Counted from the stretch's first letter, positions 1 through 12,737 are shown. The stretch is DNA of 64,000 nt from Fasciola hepatica (GCA_948099385.1 CANUEZ040000168.1:1613501-1677500), one strand, 5' to 3'. Notes: generated by a model from the letters alone, not told the origin. Made by a program: numbers and translations.

Positions 1-11
1 TCAACAAACGG

Positions 12-215
12 TTGAGAGCCAACCAGGATAGCTTAGTGCTTAAGGTGTTCGACTAACAATCTTTCATCCCGGATTCCAGTCCCCGTGGGGGTTCGAAGGA
101 AGTGCACTGCTGATGATGCCTAACAGGGATGAAACAGCTGTACAGTGCTTCCATGGTTTTCGATGGCTGGTTGATCGTTGAAGCTGCATGATGAATCGTA
201 TTATGCAAATCCAAT
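12..215 (+). repeat. tRNA-headed SINE (family 2), copy 1
   Basis: The first 60 bases resemble the 5' half of a tRNA: an A-box-like TAGCTTAGTG stretch near 31 and a B-box-like GGATTCCAGTCCC near 71. A hammerhead-like core follows at 104-148, then a tail ending near ATTATGCAAATCC. The same order of parts recurs at 59.3-59.5 kb and 31.9-32.1 kb on the - strand, and as a poor relic at 16.74-16.86 kb. Repeat status therefore rests on copies inside this window. The architecture (Pol III head plus hammerhead) is that of the Smα SINEs of schistosomes; membership of a named family is inferred. Confidence 0.65.
104..148 (+). ncRNA. hammerhead ribozyme-like motif inside the SINE
   Basis: Seen directly: GCACTG (104-109), catalytic-core CTGATGA (110-116), an insert with CCT...AGG pairing (119-127), core GAAA (131-134), the palindrome CAGCTG (135-140), TA (141-142), then CAGTGC (143-148), which is the exact reverse complement of 104-109. 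This is the layout of a minimal type I hammerhead with a 6-bp stem I, a very short stem III and a predicted cleavage triplet GTA ending at 142. The base pairs of stem II next to the core are mismatched (TG against GAT), so activity is probably reduced or lost in this copy. Confidence 0.55.
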
Positions 216-3200
216 CTACTACTAAGATGGATTCTCTTACGGGATTGTGTTGTTTGAATATTTTGATGAAACGCAACAATGAGATAGCGCTCTTGTTGAA
301 TTGACGGAAGTTTTGATGATATGTGGTCTCTGTAAGATGGAAAGTCACGTATGGACGAGCATCCTCACACAAGCAAACAAACAACGTCGCAGGACTGTGA
401 CATTTCACATATGAACCATATTGCTCATCCTCACAGTCCGCATCCCTCAATGACGCCTAACACTATGCACTTTAAATATCACTACCTGCACAGGATTTCC
501 ATGAGTAATAATTTCCACTTAGCATAATAAAATAACAATGCTGATAATGGCCTAATGACTTTTGATGAAGCTGAATCACTGTATCGCATGTAGGTAAAGT
601 CCAGTTGGGTGAACAGGGTTTCTCCGAAGCACAAGGTCGGCTTTACAATCAATGCTGTTCACTGGGTATGACTACCAGGCACACTTAAAGTATTTCTACT
701 GGGGACCGCAGCCACAAATAACCCTCAAAGAGCTGTCTCTAAATCATGTTTGCCATTCTCTAATTGACTCATCAACGGGGAGCTTCAGCTCCTACTCCAG
801 ATGCGTACAGTTGGGTTGCATGAAAATCCACTGATTATCTTCAGAACCGAAGAATGTCTGCTCTTTATTCTTGAAGACCTACACAGTCTGATCCTCCAGT
901 CCACTATGTATTGTGTTATTTTTCCTCCAGCTTTCAGTACCTCACTCTAGTGCTACTAAAGGTTTGTTCATATCCTACCTGTTAAATATACGTAGAGCTA
1001 AAAGAGATTAACTACTGGGCCAAAAATATGTTTTATGGTTATCTTTCATTTGCCAGTCATTCTATGTTCATATTAGTCTTTTTACCGGTATCCTGAAGGT
1101 AACCTTTCATGGCTGTTGCACCCTGAAAAAGGTCATGTGTGATAATTGACTGGAGTCTTGTCATTAGAAGTCTTTATTTTGGCTGATTGACAGCACCACA
1201 CGTCCCGTGATGATACGGGTGTTAACTACTGCTCAGATTTGTGTGGTGATACGTAACAAGTCACAACTTTTGTCACTTTCCGTTTAGGTATGATGAGAAA
1301 TACCTTGTAGTGAATGATCTGAAGGGTAAACACGATGTGCAAACTACCTCACTATGTTAATGGTGCTGTTTGAAATACTTGAACCGAGAAAGTATCGGAC
1401 TATACAAACCGAAGTAGCCAGGAGGCCAAAGGTACGGAGTTGCACGTTAATTCTGTTCCAGAATCGATATGTATAAATTTGTAACATGGAAGGAAATGAC
1501 TGGTAAATAATAAACAGACTAATCACAACGAGCTTTGTTGTACCCGGTCATGGCGAATATGAATAGTGTCAGTTGTTGAAAGTAGTTAAGAGACTGTGAA
1601 CAAGAGCACGTGTTAACTGTTCGCAGTTGGTAACGGGGTCCGATAAATGACCTCCGGTGGATGGCGAAACGTCATTTATATCTGATAGTTGTGGCAACTT
1701 TTTACTCATTATATAATTTAAGTCATCATGATAGTCTCCTGTACAAGTACCAACAGCTTTACATTTTCTTTATTAAGGGAAACAAAATAAATTACAACAC
1801 ACACAGGGGCGCTCAAGTCACTATGGTAAAGCTGATTGGGGAAATAGTTATCTCATATGATTTTCGACGCCATGAGATTCTTTGAATAAATAAGTCAAGA
1901 GCATCAGGTTTCACGATATACTTTACAGCTTTTCACTACTAGTGTGCACATTAGTTACGGTGATCGTTTTTAGAATCGTTCAAATATCTGCTTTGTAGTT
2001 CATGTATACTCGCATCCTGGAAGCCACTGTAGCACAATCGGGAAATTTCGAAGGACCAAAGCTAGATAAATCCACATTTTATCACGTGGAATGAAAGGAA
2101 GGCTTATTTAGGTAGTACTCTCAGCGGTAACCCATCTGGATCGACGACTTTACCGTATTTAATCATGATTAGCTCCCCACATACTTCGGAAAATAAACCT
2201 CTTGTGTAGTCTTCGTGTAAAGTCTCTGTGGAGCACAGAGCACTTAATCTGGCATGAGTATCGTTGAAGTCCGCTAATCCACTTCATAATCTTGCAATTT
2301 TTTACATTTTCCTCTCTGACTTTATAGTTTACTTTGTGGTAGTTACATTATTTTACCTATTTAGAGGCATTTGAGTAGTACGTCACGAGTTTTGACCCCT
2401 TCAATGGGTCTTAGTTATTTCTCGTTGCAGTGTGCATGGAAAGTCTATCTGCGAGCAGTTCCATTTCGGTGATTTCCAGCAGATAGCTCACTTGCACTGT
2501 AATGATCCAATTTCGAAATGCGTCTGTGGTAATACGACCCCAAACCAAGGAACTCACTCACCCTTACGCACTACTAGAGTCCAGGAAGTGTGTTGGGTCA
2601 ACGGGACGTTTAACGGGCAGCACTCGAAATCAGTCAAATATAACTACAATGCTTGTTTGTATAACAGATGTCCCGTACACTTGGAGGTAATTGTAATCCC
2701 ATCAAAGGATACTGTTATGTGGTTTGTATGCCTTCCCCCATCTGTTTGCATCCAGTCCAGGTGACGCGACCACAAAAATTGCTGCTCCCTGAATGGTTTC
2801 TGAGAAGTCGACTACTTACTTATTCGCAGGGTAGTAGGCGTACTATATCACGCTAGGAGCAATCCAAGGTTTATATTTTTTGATTGTTGACGGTGTCTGC
2901 TGAAACAATATGATCAAGCTATATCACCCGTTCAAGCAACCACCGGCATTTAGGGGACTTAGTTTGAGTCCTACATTCCGCATCTGGCCACTACAGGTTT
3001 TACTTTTCGTGAGTGCTCATTTTATGTTCCCTCTTTGATAATCAGTTCATTCAGAGACTTGAAAAAAAACATTTCGGAATCAGGCGAGTCACCAGAGTCA
3101 CCGTTGAAACAAACGATATTTTAATTCTTAGTTAACGGCGTATGTCATATATTAGGAAGCAAATAGTGGTTATTGACCATTCTGGATACTGGGGCGACTA

Positions 3201-3691
3201 GCAAGGGGATCAAGCCACATGGCTAGATCAGTGCAAGTTGGACTAAGACATTCAAGTGTGTTGAACTTGTGATGAGGCTCTCCTGCCAAAAGAATACTGA
3301 ATTGTCATGTATTACAAATTGGTTAGGCAAATGAGCTGTTGAATGATGGTTGAATCAGTTGCTTTCTGTCCCAAAGCTTGTTTGTGGATAAACGAAAGAT
3401 GATGCAGGAAGCTTTTCGGTTTATACCACCATTTTTGGTGATGATGAACATTTCTCGTAATGGCACAAAAAAAAGATGGCTCAACTGCCACTAGCGCTGA
3501 TGTCAACGATGCCGATGCTCACGAGAATCTCTAGCTTATGGAGTAAATAATTAGTTTAACGGTTCCTGTTGCGCTTGGCTACGTGTGCAGTTAGGCAGTT
3601 CTCATGGTTTGCCAGCGTAATCCTCAACCGGTTTGTGTATGATTAGAATAATCTGTGCTTTGTAAGATAAATCACATAACAGCTACTACAG

Positions 3692-3755
<64 letters not shown>

Positions 3756-5286
3756 GGAAACAACGAACGGCGTAGCTAGTTGAAAAGGAGGTCATCGAGC
3801 TGTCACGTGAGCTTTGTCATTTCTGCGTATGCCGTTTGTTCCGCCAGCACATTAAAATAGAAAGGTCGAATCTCATGTACATATCTAGACGATTCCGCTC
3901 TTAAAAGCAGCTATTACACGCATCTGTTTGGAAACCTGTAAGATGGCTTGTCAATAATACTATCAGCTAATTTGTGATTATGAGTATTTGAATAATTGTC
4001 GCTGCTAATTTTATTACTATTACTGTGCACACAACGTTCCCATGTGTCATGGAGAACAAGAAATAGACAGGTAGACATGCAGGCAGACAAACAGCTAAAC
4101 AGACTCCGCATCCTGTTGAATGGGTTTCCATATTCCGTACTTCTGCAGAGAATTCATCCAACTTTGTTCGCATTTACAAGTTGCAATGTATACACTCTGG
4201 ATGTAAAGCAGTACCGTGTAGCAGATGAGGCCTAATAGTTGACCACAAACAACCAGTCGCATTCAAACCGTAGAAATTTTGCATTGTTATTGATTAGATA
4301 AAACTTGATGACGGCTCGTAAAAGCTATCATCGGGCTTCTTAAAAATGTTCACGGTATTAACTTCAAACTTCGGTCAAACATGTATGGCAATTGACGGAC
4401 TGTGGATCGAGAATGCGTAGTTATTCACTGAGGTCGTCCGGTTGAGTTCATTCCGTCACTCAGCAGTGTGTGTAGAATTTTGCTTCCGCCTAGGAAATGA
4501 CAATAAACTTTTAGGTAACCAGTTTCAATGATAAGGGTGACATTTCAACTAGACTGAGACTTTTCGGAAGCGCATTATGAGTAACAAAAGAAGAAACGGT
4601 AAAAAGTGTTTCTTCTTTCAGTGAAGCTATTGTTTCTTTCATGAAAATTCCCTATAAACAATATTTTTTCCACATAATCTTTTCTCTTCAGGGTAAAACA
4701 AATGAAACCAATAATTATTGGTTTGTCTACCTTTATTCTCTGAGTTTTTTTTTCAATTAACTCTCGCATACGGAGATGATCGTTTCCCAGGACCAGTTTT
4801 CTGAACCCAGATATCAAATGTCCATCCCCGGATTATCCTTTTTCCTCCGAAGAGTTTTAACTTGTCTAGATCGACCACTATTTCTGCTTACCAATCAGGT
4901 GACTTCTCAGTCCTCAAACAGACAAAAAGGTTCTCCTAACCATGTTCTCTCAGAACGTGTATTTACTGTATGTTACCGGAGCATGGGTTGTAAGTTCTTA
5001 ACTTCTATTCAGGTATGCCTACCAGAAGCACTCGAGGCCATATACCCTTTACTAAACAAATCCGACCTCTCTTTGACAAATTAATGCAAATTACTTGCAC
5101 GTATAATAATGATATCCTATTTCGTTCCCTCTCGGGACAAACAACTGCAGGAATGCTAATTCGTCATTCAACAGAACCATTTAAAATTGGAACTCAAAAA
5201 AACTGTTCAAGACCAGGGAAACATCATTTGCCTCATAACATAACATTTGCTTACCCCTTCAGATCAGTGATAGCTAAGTGGAAGTA
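216..5286. other. intergenic stretch upstream of the sulfotransferase
   Basis: I see no recognisable gene over these 5 kb. The open frames are short, AT-rich and without known motifs. A cysteine-rich open frame at 2432-2764 (+) directly follows a good acceptor-like CTCGTTGCAG and is treated as a low-grade candidate only. An acceptor-like TTACCCCTTCAG at 5251-5262 lies just before the sulfotransferase start and could mark the end of a 5' UTR intron or a spliced-leader addition site. Confidence 0.5.
3694..3754. repeat. (TA)n microsatellite
   Basis: An uninterrupted TA dinucleotide tract of about 58 bases, with no gene around it. Confidence 0.97.
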
Positions 5287-5606
5287 ATGTGCACCGGAAG
5301 CGTGTCTGCTGACAATGCTCCGCTATTCGTTGTTGGTCTCAATGTATGCCGTACGGGAACAACAACCTTGAAGTCTGCCCTAGAAATACTCTATCATAAA
5401 CCTTGTTATCACATGACCGAAGTAGTTTGCAAGCACAGGGAACATGTCAAATTGTGGAATCAGCTGAATGGCCTGATAGAACAGGATCCGAACAACGATT
5501 TGCCAGAAGATGTGATTCGACAAATTTTCCGGGCTATCGATCGACAACGGACATTCCGAGTTGTACAATTTACAGACAATTGATGAAACTTTATCCGGAG
5601 GCAAAA
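5287..5606 (+). CDS. Sulfotransferase (Sulfotransfer_4 type), exon 1, frameshifted
   Basis: Encodes the N-terminal half of a PAPS-dependent sulfotransferase of the family that includes the schistosome oxamniquine-activating enzyme. The chosen ATG at 5287 has an in-frame TAA at 5275. The phosphate-binding loop reads GLNVCRTGTTTLKSAL (about residues 16-31), followed by YHKPCYHM, a typical family motif. The frame that starts at 5287 runs to a stop at 5581, but the expected continuation (GYRSTTDIPSC...YRQLMKLYPEAK) is in the -1 frame from about 5529. A 1-nt deletion in the TTTTCCGGG run at 5525-5533 explains this. The exon ends at AAA|GTGAGT (donor 5607), phase 0, and joins exon 2 in the corrected frame. 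Either a recent pseudogene or a base-call error; the rest is well conserved. Confidence 0.85.
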
Positions 5607-8296
5607 GTGAGTAATCAAATCAACGCAAACGCACAAATTAATCATAGCAGGTTCAAGTGTCCATGAGACGTTTGCAAAATTCCTTTCTTGTGTCCAGAAG
5701 CTCCTTGAAGTCACTTTCAGTTTCATACTGATTCACACCCTAGCTTTATCCTTTGGTATGAAATTTCAAGTCATTTTAGATTCAAACAAAACATTATGGA
5801 AATACCAGTCGATTACGTGGTGTTGAACGAGGTAAATCAAAGAGTTTTATGTTCAAAATCTTCAATACCATTCAATAGGCTCCTTTTTTGCTTCGAAAAA
5901 TATTAGATCAGTAATGAAAATGTGTGCTTTCGGTGAAAAAATACTAAAAGATGGCATACGGTTCTTGTGTCGGTTCTTATAGGAGAGCTCTATTTTCAGT
6001 TTGAAGATCACTCTTTGAATTTACAGAACAAAACCAGTTGTGAATCATACCACAAGAAATTAAAGTGATTTTAAAGTGGTTCCTTCTCCTTGGAGGAAGC
6101 CAAAGCGTAAGAGCAACCAAATCCCTCAGATGTACTTTCTTTCTCGTTTGTGGTGCACACACTTTTGTTTGTGGTCTCGAAAAAGAGGAGTTGATAAGCC
6201 TAATCTGAACCACAGAATTTCAAGCAAATTTCAGTTTGCCTATAAGGGCCTCATTTTGGGTTGACCGTTCGAATTTTCGATAAAATCTGAGTGTGTAGGT
6301 ATACGAAGCAAAGCGCACGTACGTGGAATATTCATGGTTGACCATGGTCACCTAAAGTTTTTACGTGCACAAATGGTTGTTACAGTTGTTATTCGTTGGT
6401 TTAAATGATGCTTGAGGGCCGAGTATCACAGACCACGTTACTGATCGTTACAACTCACTTCAGCGGCTGACAACTTCCACGTTAACCTGCATGTAAACTC
6501 ACCTAACATTAGTTGTTGGTTCTCCACACCCAGCCTAGGTCACGAAAGTCGTTCTGCTCTCGTAATGCAGTGAGTCATTTTGTTGCAGACTGGCATGGAC
6601 AGTACACTGTCACCTATTACAAAATAATTCAAGAATTAGGCAAACTGTATAAAATCCAGAACTCTTACGATCAGGTCGCAAAATAGTACTTACAGTCATT
6701 GACTGGTACTGTTTTATCTCAAGGCGAAGTTTGGATTAGGTCGGTCTACTGGCTCGTCATTCTCTATCATGTTACTCCATACTGTCTTAAGATGAACGGT
6801 TCCAAGCTTAAAATGAGTACAAAACCTAAGTTGAACAACTGCATCCCTTAAGGTATCCAACTATCCGGTGGGTGGATCTTACGAAATACAAGCTGGAATC
6901 CCAGAATATCCTACTTGATCACACGTCTTCTCGGTGAGGTTTTTGTATGCTTTGCCATTTCATGGGCTGACTAGTTCAAATCCAATATCTACCTGTCTAC
7001 GAGAACACATCACCCGAAGAAAACTATCTGTAGACATACGCGTCAAATGTCCCATCCACTTTAAACCTTTTATGCTGATCAGAATTTAAATCATCTGGAA
7101 GCTTTTCATTCAGTATTACTTCCGGTACTGAATATGCTCCAGGGGACGTAAATGGAGCTCATTGCAGAAGTTCTCAGCCTCTCTGTGTAAGTGAAGCTAC
7201 CAGAACCGTTGTCTTGCGGAGGCCCCCAATTTACTAATGGCAGAGCAAAACGATTCCCCTCATACAACGGCAAGTCCATTACTGTGTTAGTCTTCACAGC
7301 CCGTTAAGCGTGTCAAGACAATAACTGTGAAGTATAGCATTCCGCACTTCTTTTGTTATCTTGCCTCTATACCGTCGTCAACACTCACACGGGGTTCACA
7401 ATAAAAAGGTCAAGACAGTACATTAAGTATGTACATCTGTACGAGTGAAGACTGTCGAGTGTGGCAACGGAGAGCATAATTATCGTAGGATCACAGCCGC
7501 TAGAAGGGTTAAATGCATCTCAAAGTCATTAGGTATGCTTTAGATTGAAGCGCTTGGGTATAAGTCTGTTGGTATGCAACGCTGAACCAAGGGTATATAC
7601 GAGTGCCAACATTCACGCTATGTCTGAGTCCCATCTGGCACCCAATAGAAATACACCTGCAGTTGACAATTCCTAACGAGCCAGATGAAACAGATATAGA
7701 GTGGGCCATCGATGATATCTCCACGACCCTTCGTCAATATTTCGAAACAAACTAGTGGGACTGACCGGTCACTGCAAGCCAGCGGTTTTTCATGGCTCAA
7801 TTGCTTTGTGTTTCAGCCTAAGAGTCTTACATAGATCCTACATAATGGTATAGTGCTCTCGAATTATGGTGTTTGAATCCTAAGCTTCTGAACTCATTGT
7901 ACAATGGCCGAACGCATAAATGATACCGTCCAACCCACGACAGCAACCTAGGACAACTCTTGTTACTGGCTCGAAATCGGGGGTCATATGATTAACCCAG
8001 CGATTTCTTTCTTTGTCTGGTTATACCATCAAGATAAAAATAAAACAAGAATACAAGATATAATAACTGCATTCGCAGGCTTTCAGCTCAGACTGGATAA
8101 CAAAAGAATAAGAAGAAATTCATCACCATTTTATCCCTTGGCCTTCGAAACACCGTGCTATGATAAAGAGAAAACAACCGTAAAGCCCACTCGTAATCGA
8201 GTTCCGCCTGTTTATTCACTGAAATGTCTACAAGACCTTCCGGAGTTTTCGAATTGATTATTTCTAACTCTTTGCTATTCTATTCGTTCACTGTAG
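5607..8296 (+). other. sulfotransferase intron 1
   Basis: The intron runs from GTGAGT at 5607 to an acceptor CTGTAG at 8291-8296 and is 2690 bases long. I see no transposon domain, repeat array or nested gene in it. The open frames inside are short and unrecognised. Confidence 0.8.
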
Positions 8297-8785
8297 TTTG
8301 TGTTCATACACAGAGATCCGTACACGTGGATACAGAGTATGCGTCAGACCGCCCTACCGAAGAAATTCATTCTCGGAACCAGTTGGCTGGACCGCCTGAA
8401 AGAACGGATGTTTCTTGTCCCTGGGATCATTCATCTGGCAGAAAAATCACTCACACTAGCCCTGGGTGGGAACGTCGATCTGACCAGTGACGAGCAACTG
8501 ATCCAAGGATATCGGAATCGGTACGACGAGATCAAACGTGTGATACCGGCTGAAAGACTTTTGGTATTTCATCTCAAAGACGGATGGGAACCTTTGTGTC
8601 GATTTTTGGGCAAAACGATTCCTGACGTCCCATTTCCACATATGAATGACCGAGCACAGATGCAAAGTCGGCTGAAGAAAATGAATAGACGAATGAATGG
8701 TATTTTGCTTCTAAGTGCTTTTGTGATCTGTCTGATCACAGCCATGGGGTGGGCTTTGTTCGTTTCCAGCACACCATTTGTGTAG
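8297..8785 (+). CDS. Sulfotransferase (Sulfotransfer_4 type), exon 2 with C-terminal membrane anchor
   Basis: The exon opens with TTT GTG TTC ATA CAC, giving FVFIHRDPYTWIQSM right after the YPEAK of exon 1. In this family that is the end of the central strand plus the PAPS-binding arginine region. Downstream come LVFHLKDGWEPLCRFLGK and the PFPHMND block, both diagnostic of Sulfotransfer_4. The last 30 residues form one strongly hydrophobic helix (about 8701-8764) followed by SSTPFV and a TAG stop, so the product is predicted to be tail-anchored with the catalytic domain in the cytosol. Exons 1 and 2 together give about 269 residues, close to the schistosome enzyme. No AATAAA was seen in the first 150 bases downstream. 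Confidence 0.9.
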   Translation, partial: FVFIHRDPYTWIQSMRQTALPKKFILGTSWLDRLKERMFLVPGIIHLAEKSLTLALGGNVDLTSDEQLIQGYRNRYDEIKRVIPAERLLVFHLKDGWEPLCRFLGKTIPDVPFPHMNDRAQMQSRLKKMNRRMNGILLLSAFVICLITAMGWALFVSSTPFV

Positions 8786-9739
8786 AACTTTTGTGATTCG
8801 ATTGCAATCGTCTCCTCTTCTTTTTTATCTGTTTTGTTCTATTTGTTTATCTGCTGGTTATTAATTTTCGGCTAAATACATTTCCCGTCAAATTATGGGC
8901 AATTTATACCTTCATTTATTATCCACAGATTTGTGAATGGGATGAATGAAAAACAACGTGTTCTCCTCCTCATAAAATTCGCTTACGGGTTCTACCTGTG
9001 AGCAACTATACGAAGTACTAAGTTGGATACTAAGGGTGTAACTTAATCGGCCTTTTCACTATCTACTATCAAGTAACCCTTAACCGATGGTTAGAACAAC
9101 TAAGAGATGCAGTTCATGATCGCAAGGGTATTTAGAGTAGTTTATTTGGTCTTCACAGGTCTAGCTATTACCAAATAAGGACTTTATAGCTATGTCTAGT
9201 TGAAGAGTAGTGCAACGCTGTGGAATCCTTTCTCCTTCAACACATTCAAGAGCTATCGAATATTAAACCATTCGTCATCCAACAGTACAGGTGTAAGCTG
9301 TTTTACTCTTTTATCTTTTTTAACAGCTGGTCTGCTGTTCCAATGTTCTTAGCTACAGTCTCTCTATGCAAGGTGCGAGCATAGCTACCACTAGATACGT
9401 GTGCAGTGGATCGATCATATGATGACTTTCAAATCGGTCCTTGTAACATCTAGAATTTCCAACGAAAGACTAGGCATTTCATGACCATAATACCCAAACA
9501 AATCCCGGTTAGACTGACTCCACTGTGTTACGTTTGCATGGTCGAGCAACTTTTGTTTTGATAATTGATCAACGCGTTTTAAAAGGCCCATCCTATCTTA
9601 TGCTTTCACATTTCCTTTCCTCCACATTATCACGCCTTTTACACCTAAGACCACATTCAGCCATTCCATCGACAAAAATTATGCGGTCTCTTCGATATAA
9701 CAGATTTGTTCCGTCCATACTGCATCACCGTCCTTTCAT
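8786..9739. other. 3' flank of the sulfotransferase
   Basis: The first 100 bases are T-rich and may be the 3' UTR. I see no other gene, repeat family member or structured element before the SINE fragment that begins near 9740. Confidence 0.4.
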
Positions 9740-9990
9740 TACATGCTTGCACATGAGTGCAGTGGGACGAGTGTACCAAATAGGCCCAAAGGCCAACTGT
9801 AACGCTAGGGAAATCCTTTCTACCACATCCTGAGACTTTATGTGAAGAATCAAACAAGGTCTCAATGAATGAGGTGTAGTGATGAGCTGAGCAACAGTGG
9901 ATTACTGTCTACCCCCAAAGTGGCCGTCATTGACGGGACCGGAATCTCTGACACCCGAGGTAGACGACAAGCACGGCTAACTGCCAGATC
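9740..9990 (-). repeat. tRNA-headed SINE (family 1), degraded copy
   Basis: Aligns by eye along most of its length with 61680-61965 (-). Shared blocks are the TGCACATGAGTGCAGTGG-type tail, CTGAGACTT, the GGTCTCAATGA / GGTCCCAATAG block and CCCCAAAGTGGCCG. The copy has lost a recognisable tRNA head: the B-box position reads AGATTCCGGTCCC on the - strand. It is non-coding, and the short open frames across it are incidental. Confidence 0.55.
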
Positions 9991-12737
9991 ATCACTGGCT
10001 ACCAAACAGCGGTCCATCAGTTGCCCGGTGATGGCAAGACAGAGGCGTAGCCCCTGCTAATGGAACTAAATAACAAAGGTTGGGTGGCATTGACGCCGTT
10101 TGAACCAACCTATGGATGCCAGTCAGGCCTCGGATACGACGTGCGTAACATAAACCTGCGCCTGAGTACAAACCCCACAGAGGTCAACGAGTTTTCACGT
10201 TTGTGTATCAGCCAAAAGTTTGACACTTGACAAACCTGTCAAGCCGAATTATATGAAGTCAATTATTGAAAAGAAATTCACTCATGCTGCTAGCATTTTC
10301 TCGTTTTCTGAACTCTTGTCTTTGAAACGGCAATAAAAAAGCACATGTCACTTTTGTGTCCTTTTATGAGAATAGATCATTTTGAGTCGGAGATGATATT
10401 TTCTCGAACCATGACAGTTAAACCTTTTTCACATGAACGAAACACATGCTCCTCTTAGCCATACGCATGTTAATTCTGCACTTCATAGAGTTCGCTTCGT
10501 TACAGGTGGGCTTCATGCTTCTTAAGAGATGTATTCTCTAAAGTTGTATTAATTTTCATGAATATAGTAATTTTATTTGTTAAGTTCGCGTATTTTACAG
10601 AATTTCTATATCTCTTCGGAATTCGTGATTTTGCTTCAGAATTTAGTTTGGGTATTCACTGAAATTTGTTCTTCAAAAGAACATTGACATCTACTTCGAA
10701 TGAGTTCGTACATAAGGCTTTTCATGTTTTATTTAAGTACGTTCCTTTTCGTCCGTCTACGAAAATATATCCTTTCTCAGTTTCATTAGTCTTATGGTAC
10801 TTTTGCCACCAAAACTATTCATATTTCAATCCGAAAGTTCGGTTCACTATTCAACACCACGAAAACAGTGCAGCAGTAAGTGTTTGTTCCAACACATCTG
10901 TTGAGAATCATTAGCAACAGCGCATATCAATCTACTCCCGTCTGGTATTCAAACCTGTTTTTTATGAACTATCCTGTCATAGTTCACCGCTCGCATGACA
11001 TTCGTTCAAGAAGTCTGCAGTGACCTCTCTGATGTATCATAAACCTTAGATCATAAAATCGCAAAAGATGTTTAACCCGGACAAGACAGGTACAGTTAAC
11101 ACAAAACACAAATTGGACACACTGTTGGACAGCTCGGACACCTCGAACCAGGACACAACAACGGGAGTGCATGATGCTGGACCTCCTATTGGCTAGAGGA
11201 AGAACACATTCACTACAGGTCGGGACGGACACTGACTGCACAACAGAACATGATAAGAATTGGGTCACTTAGGCAAGGAGCTCAGACTTATATAGAGATT
11301 CACTCGAACCGGGGAAGACAAAACTTAAAAACTGATACGAGAGTAAAGTAATCAACCGATGAGAATAGTGAAATAGCGAAAATCTACTTGTGTAATTCTC
11401 ATCCGAATATCTATACGGCGATAAATCAGTTTAAAGAGCAACTGCCCGGTAATCGGAAGGCCGCTGGTTCGATGGCGGCTCGTGGCTTTGAACTCATAAA
11501 TGTGAAACGTAAGTGGATCTCTCATTTTCTATAAGATCCAGGATCGTCGGTAATAGTAAATTTTGCAAGCATGATTTTTCTGATGGGAATAATTTCCACG
11601 CGTCTCAACCCATGAATTCCAACCGAGTCAAAACACATATTGATCTTACGACAATGTTTGATATAGACTACGATGAGTTATGAAGACCACTTTTTAACGG
11701 AAAAACGGAGAACGCATGATAATTTTGTTGATAAGAACGTTGCACTATCTATCAAAAGAACCAATGAAAGGTACTCTACATGAGTCTGAATGAACACACA
11801 ACCGGTGCAGAGGTTACGCTAGGCAATGAAGTCTTATACCCAACAGTCAAACACGACCGAGCCCCAAAGCAAAGGCACGAACTTGAGACAATAAACTAAC
11901 GAATGCCGTTGAGATGTCAAGTCTGTATTTCTGACGTAGGATCCTGGAATATATAAAGAATGTATCGGGTCAGCATAACTGCATATAGGCTGTCTATAAA
12001 CCCGGGGATCTTGTCACCACTTATCCCACTGACTTGGTCTATATGCCAGTTTTTCTGTATGCACGAGGTACATGAGACTGGGAGTGTTCAGCTCCAAGAG
12101 GTCACAGTTAGTCAGGATTGATAAAGGACTGGAACCCATTGCGTAGCTCTGTCACTGTGTGAGCACGTCGTGTGAGCCTTACAAGAGTAACGTGTTATTT
12201 TTGAGCAACTCTACTTCATACTTTGGTTGTCAATCAATCTGTATTTTGCGGTTTTACTTAACCCCGTGCAATGCATATGGCCGCAACCGAGGGAGCTAAC
12301 AAACCGAACCATTTGAGCCCGTCTTCTGAAAGAAACATCACTTTCCCCCCCTCGCCCCCGAAGTAAGACCTGGCCTTATGTTCTTTCGTGACTTAAAATT
12401 GATATAAGGGCTAATGTTAGGGGGACGTCTTAATCTTCCGATACAAAAATCAGTATTTATGCAAGCACAAAGTTCCACTTTTACTCATATATAATTGTCA
12501 TCTTCTGGAAAAATAGCAATAAATTTCCCAATCCTAAAACTGAGCCACTGAATTTCTTGCGATTCCATTAATTGAAGAACAACTAACCCCAATCTCTTGT
12601 GTCCGCTAATAAAGCTTTCCCTTAATGAGCATTCACTGTTCGTGTAGCCTGCTCGTGGTGCATCGGTAACACGATTGTCAGCGATTTTATTTCATGAATA
12701 CTTCACCCAATTCATGGCCTACACTAAACTAAGCTTC
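9991..12737. other. unassigned stretch
   Basis: No convincing gene. It holds a weak tRNA-like fragment near 11421-11480 and several moderately GC-rich blocks (10.05-10.2 kb, 11.1-11.25 kb) that may be old repeats, but I cannot assign them. Confidence 0.35.
11421..11480 (+). repeat. tRNA-like fragment, possibly tRNA-Thr derived
   Basis: AAATCAGTTTAAAGAGC resembles a D arm. It is followed by a CTGCC-CGGTAAT-CGGAA anticodon-arm-like segment and a T-arm-like GCTGGTTCGATGGCGGC. The anticodon stem does not pair and the acceptor stem is absent, so this is a relic (tRNA pseudogene or SINE head) and not a working tRNA gene. Confidence 0.25.
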
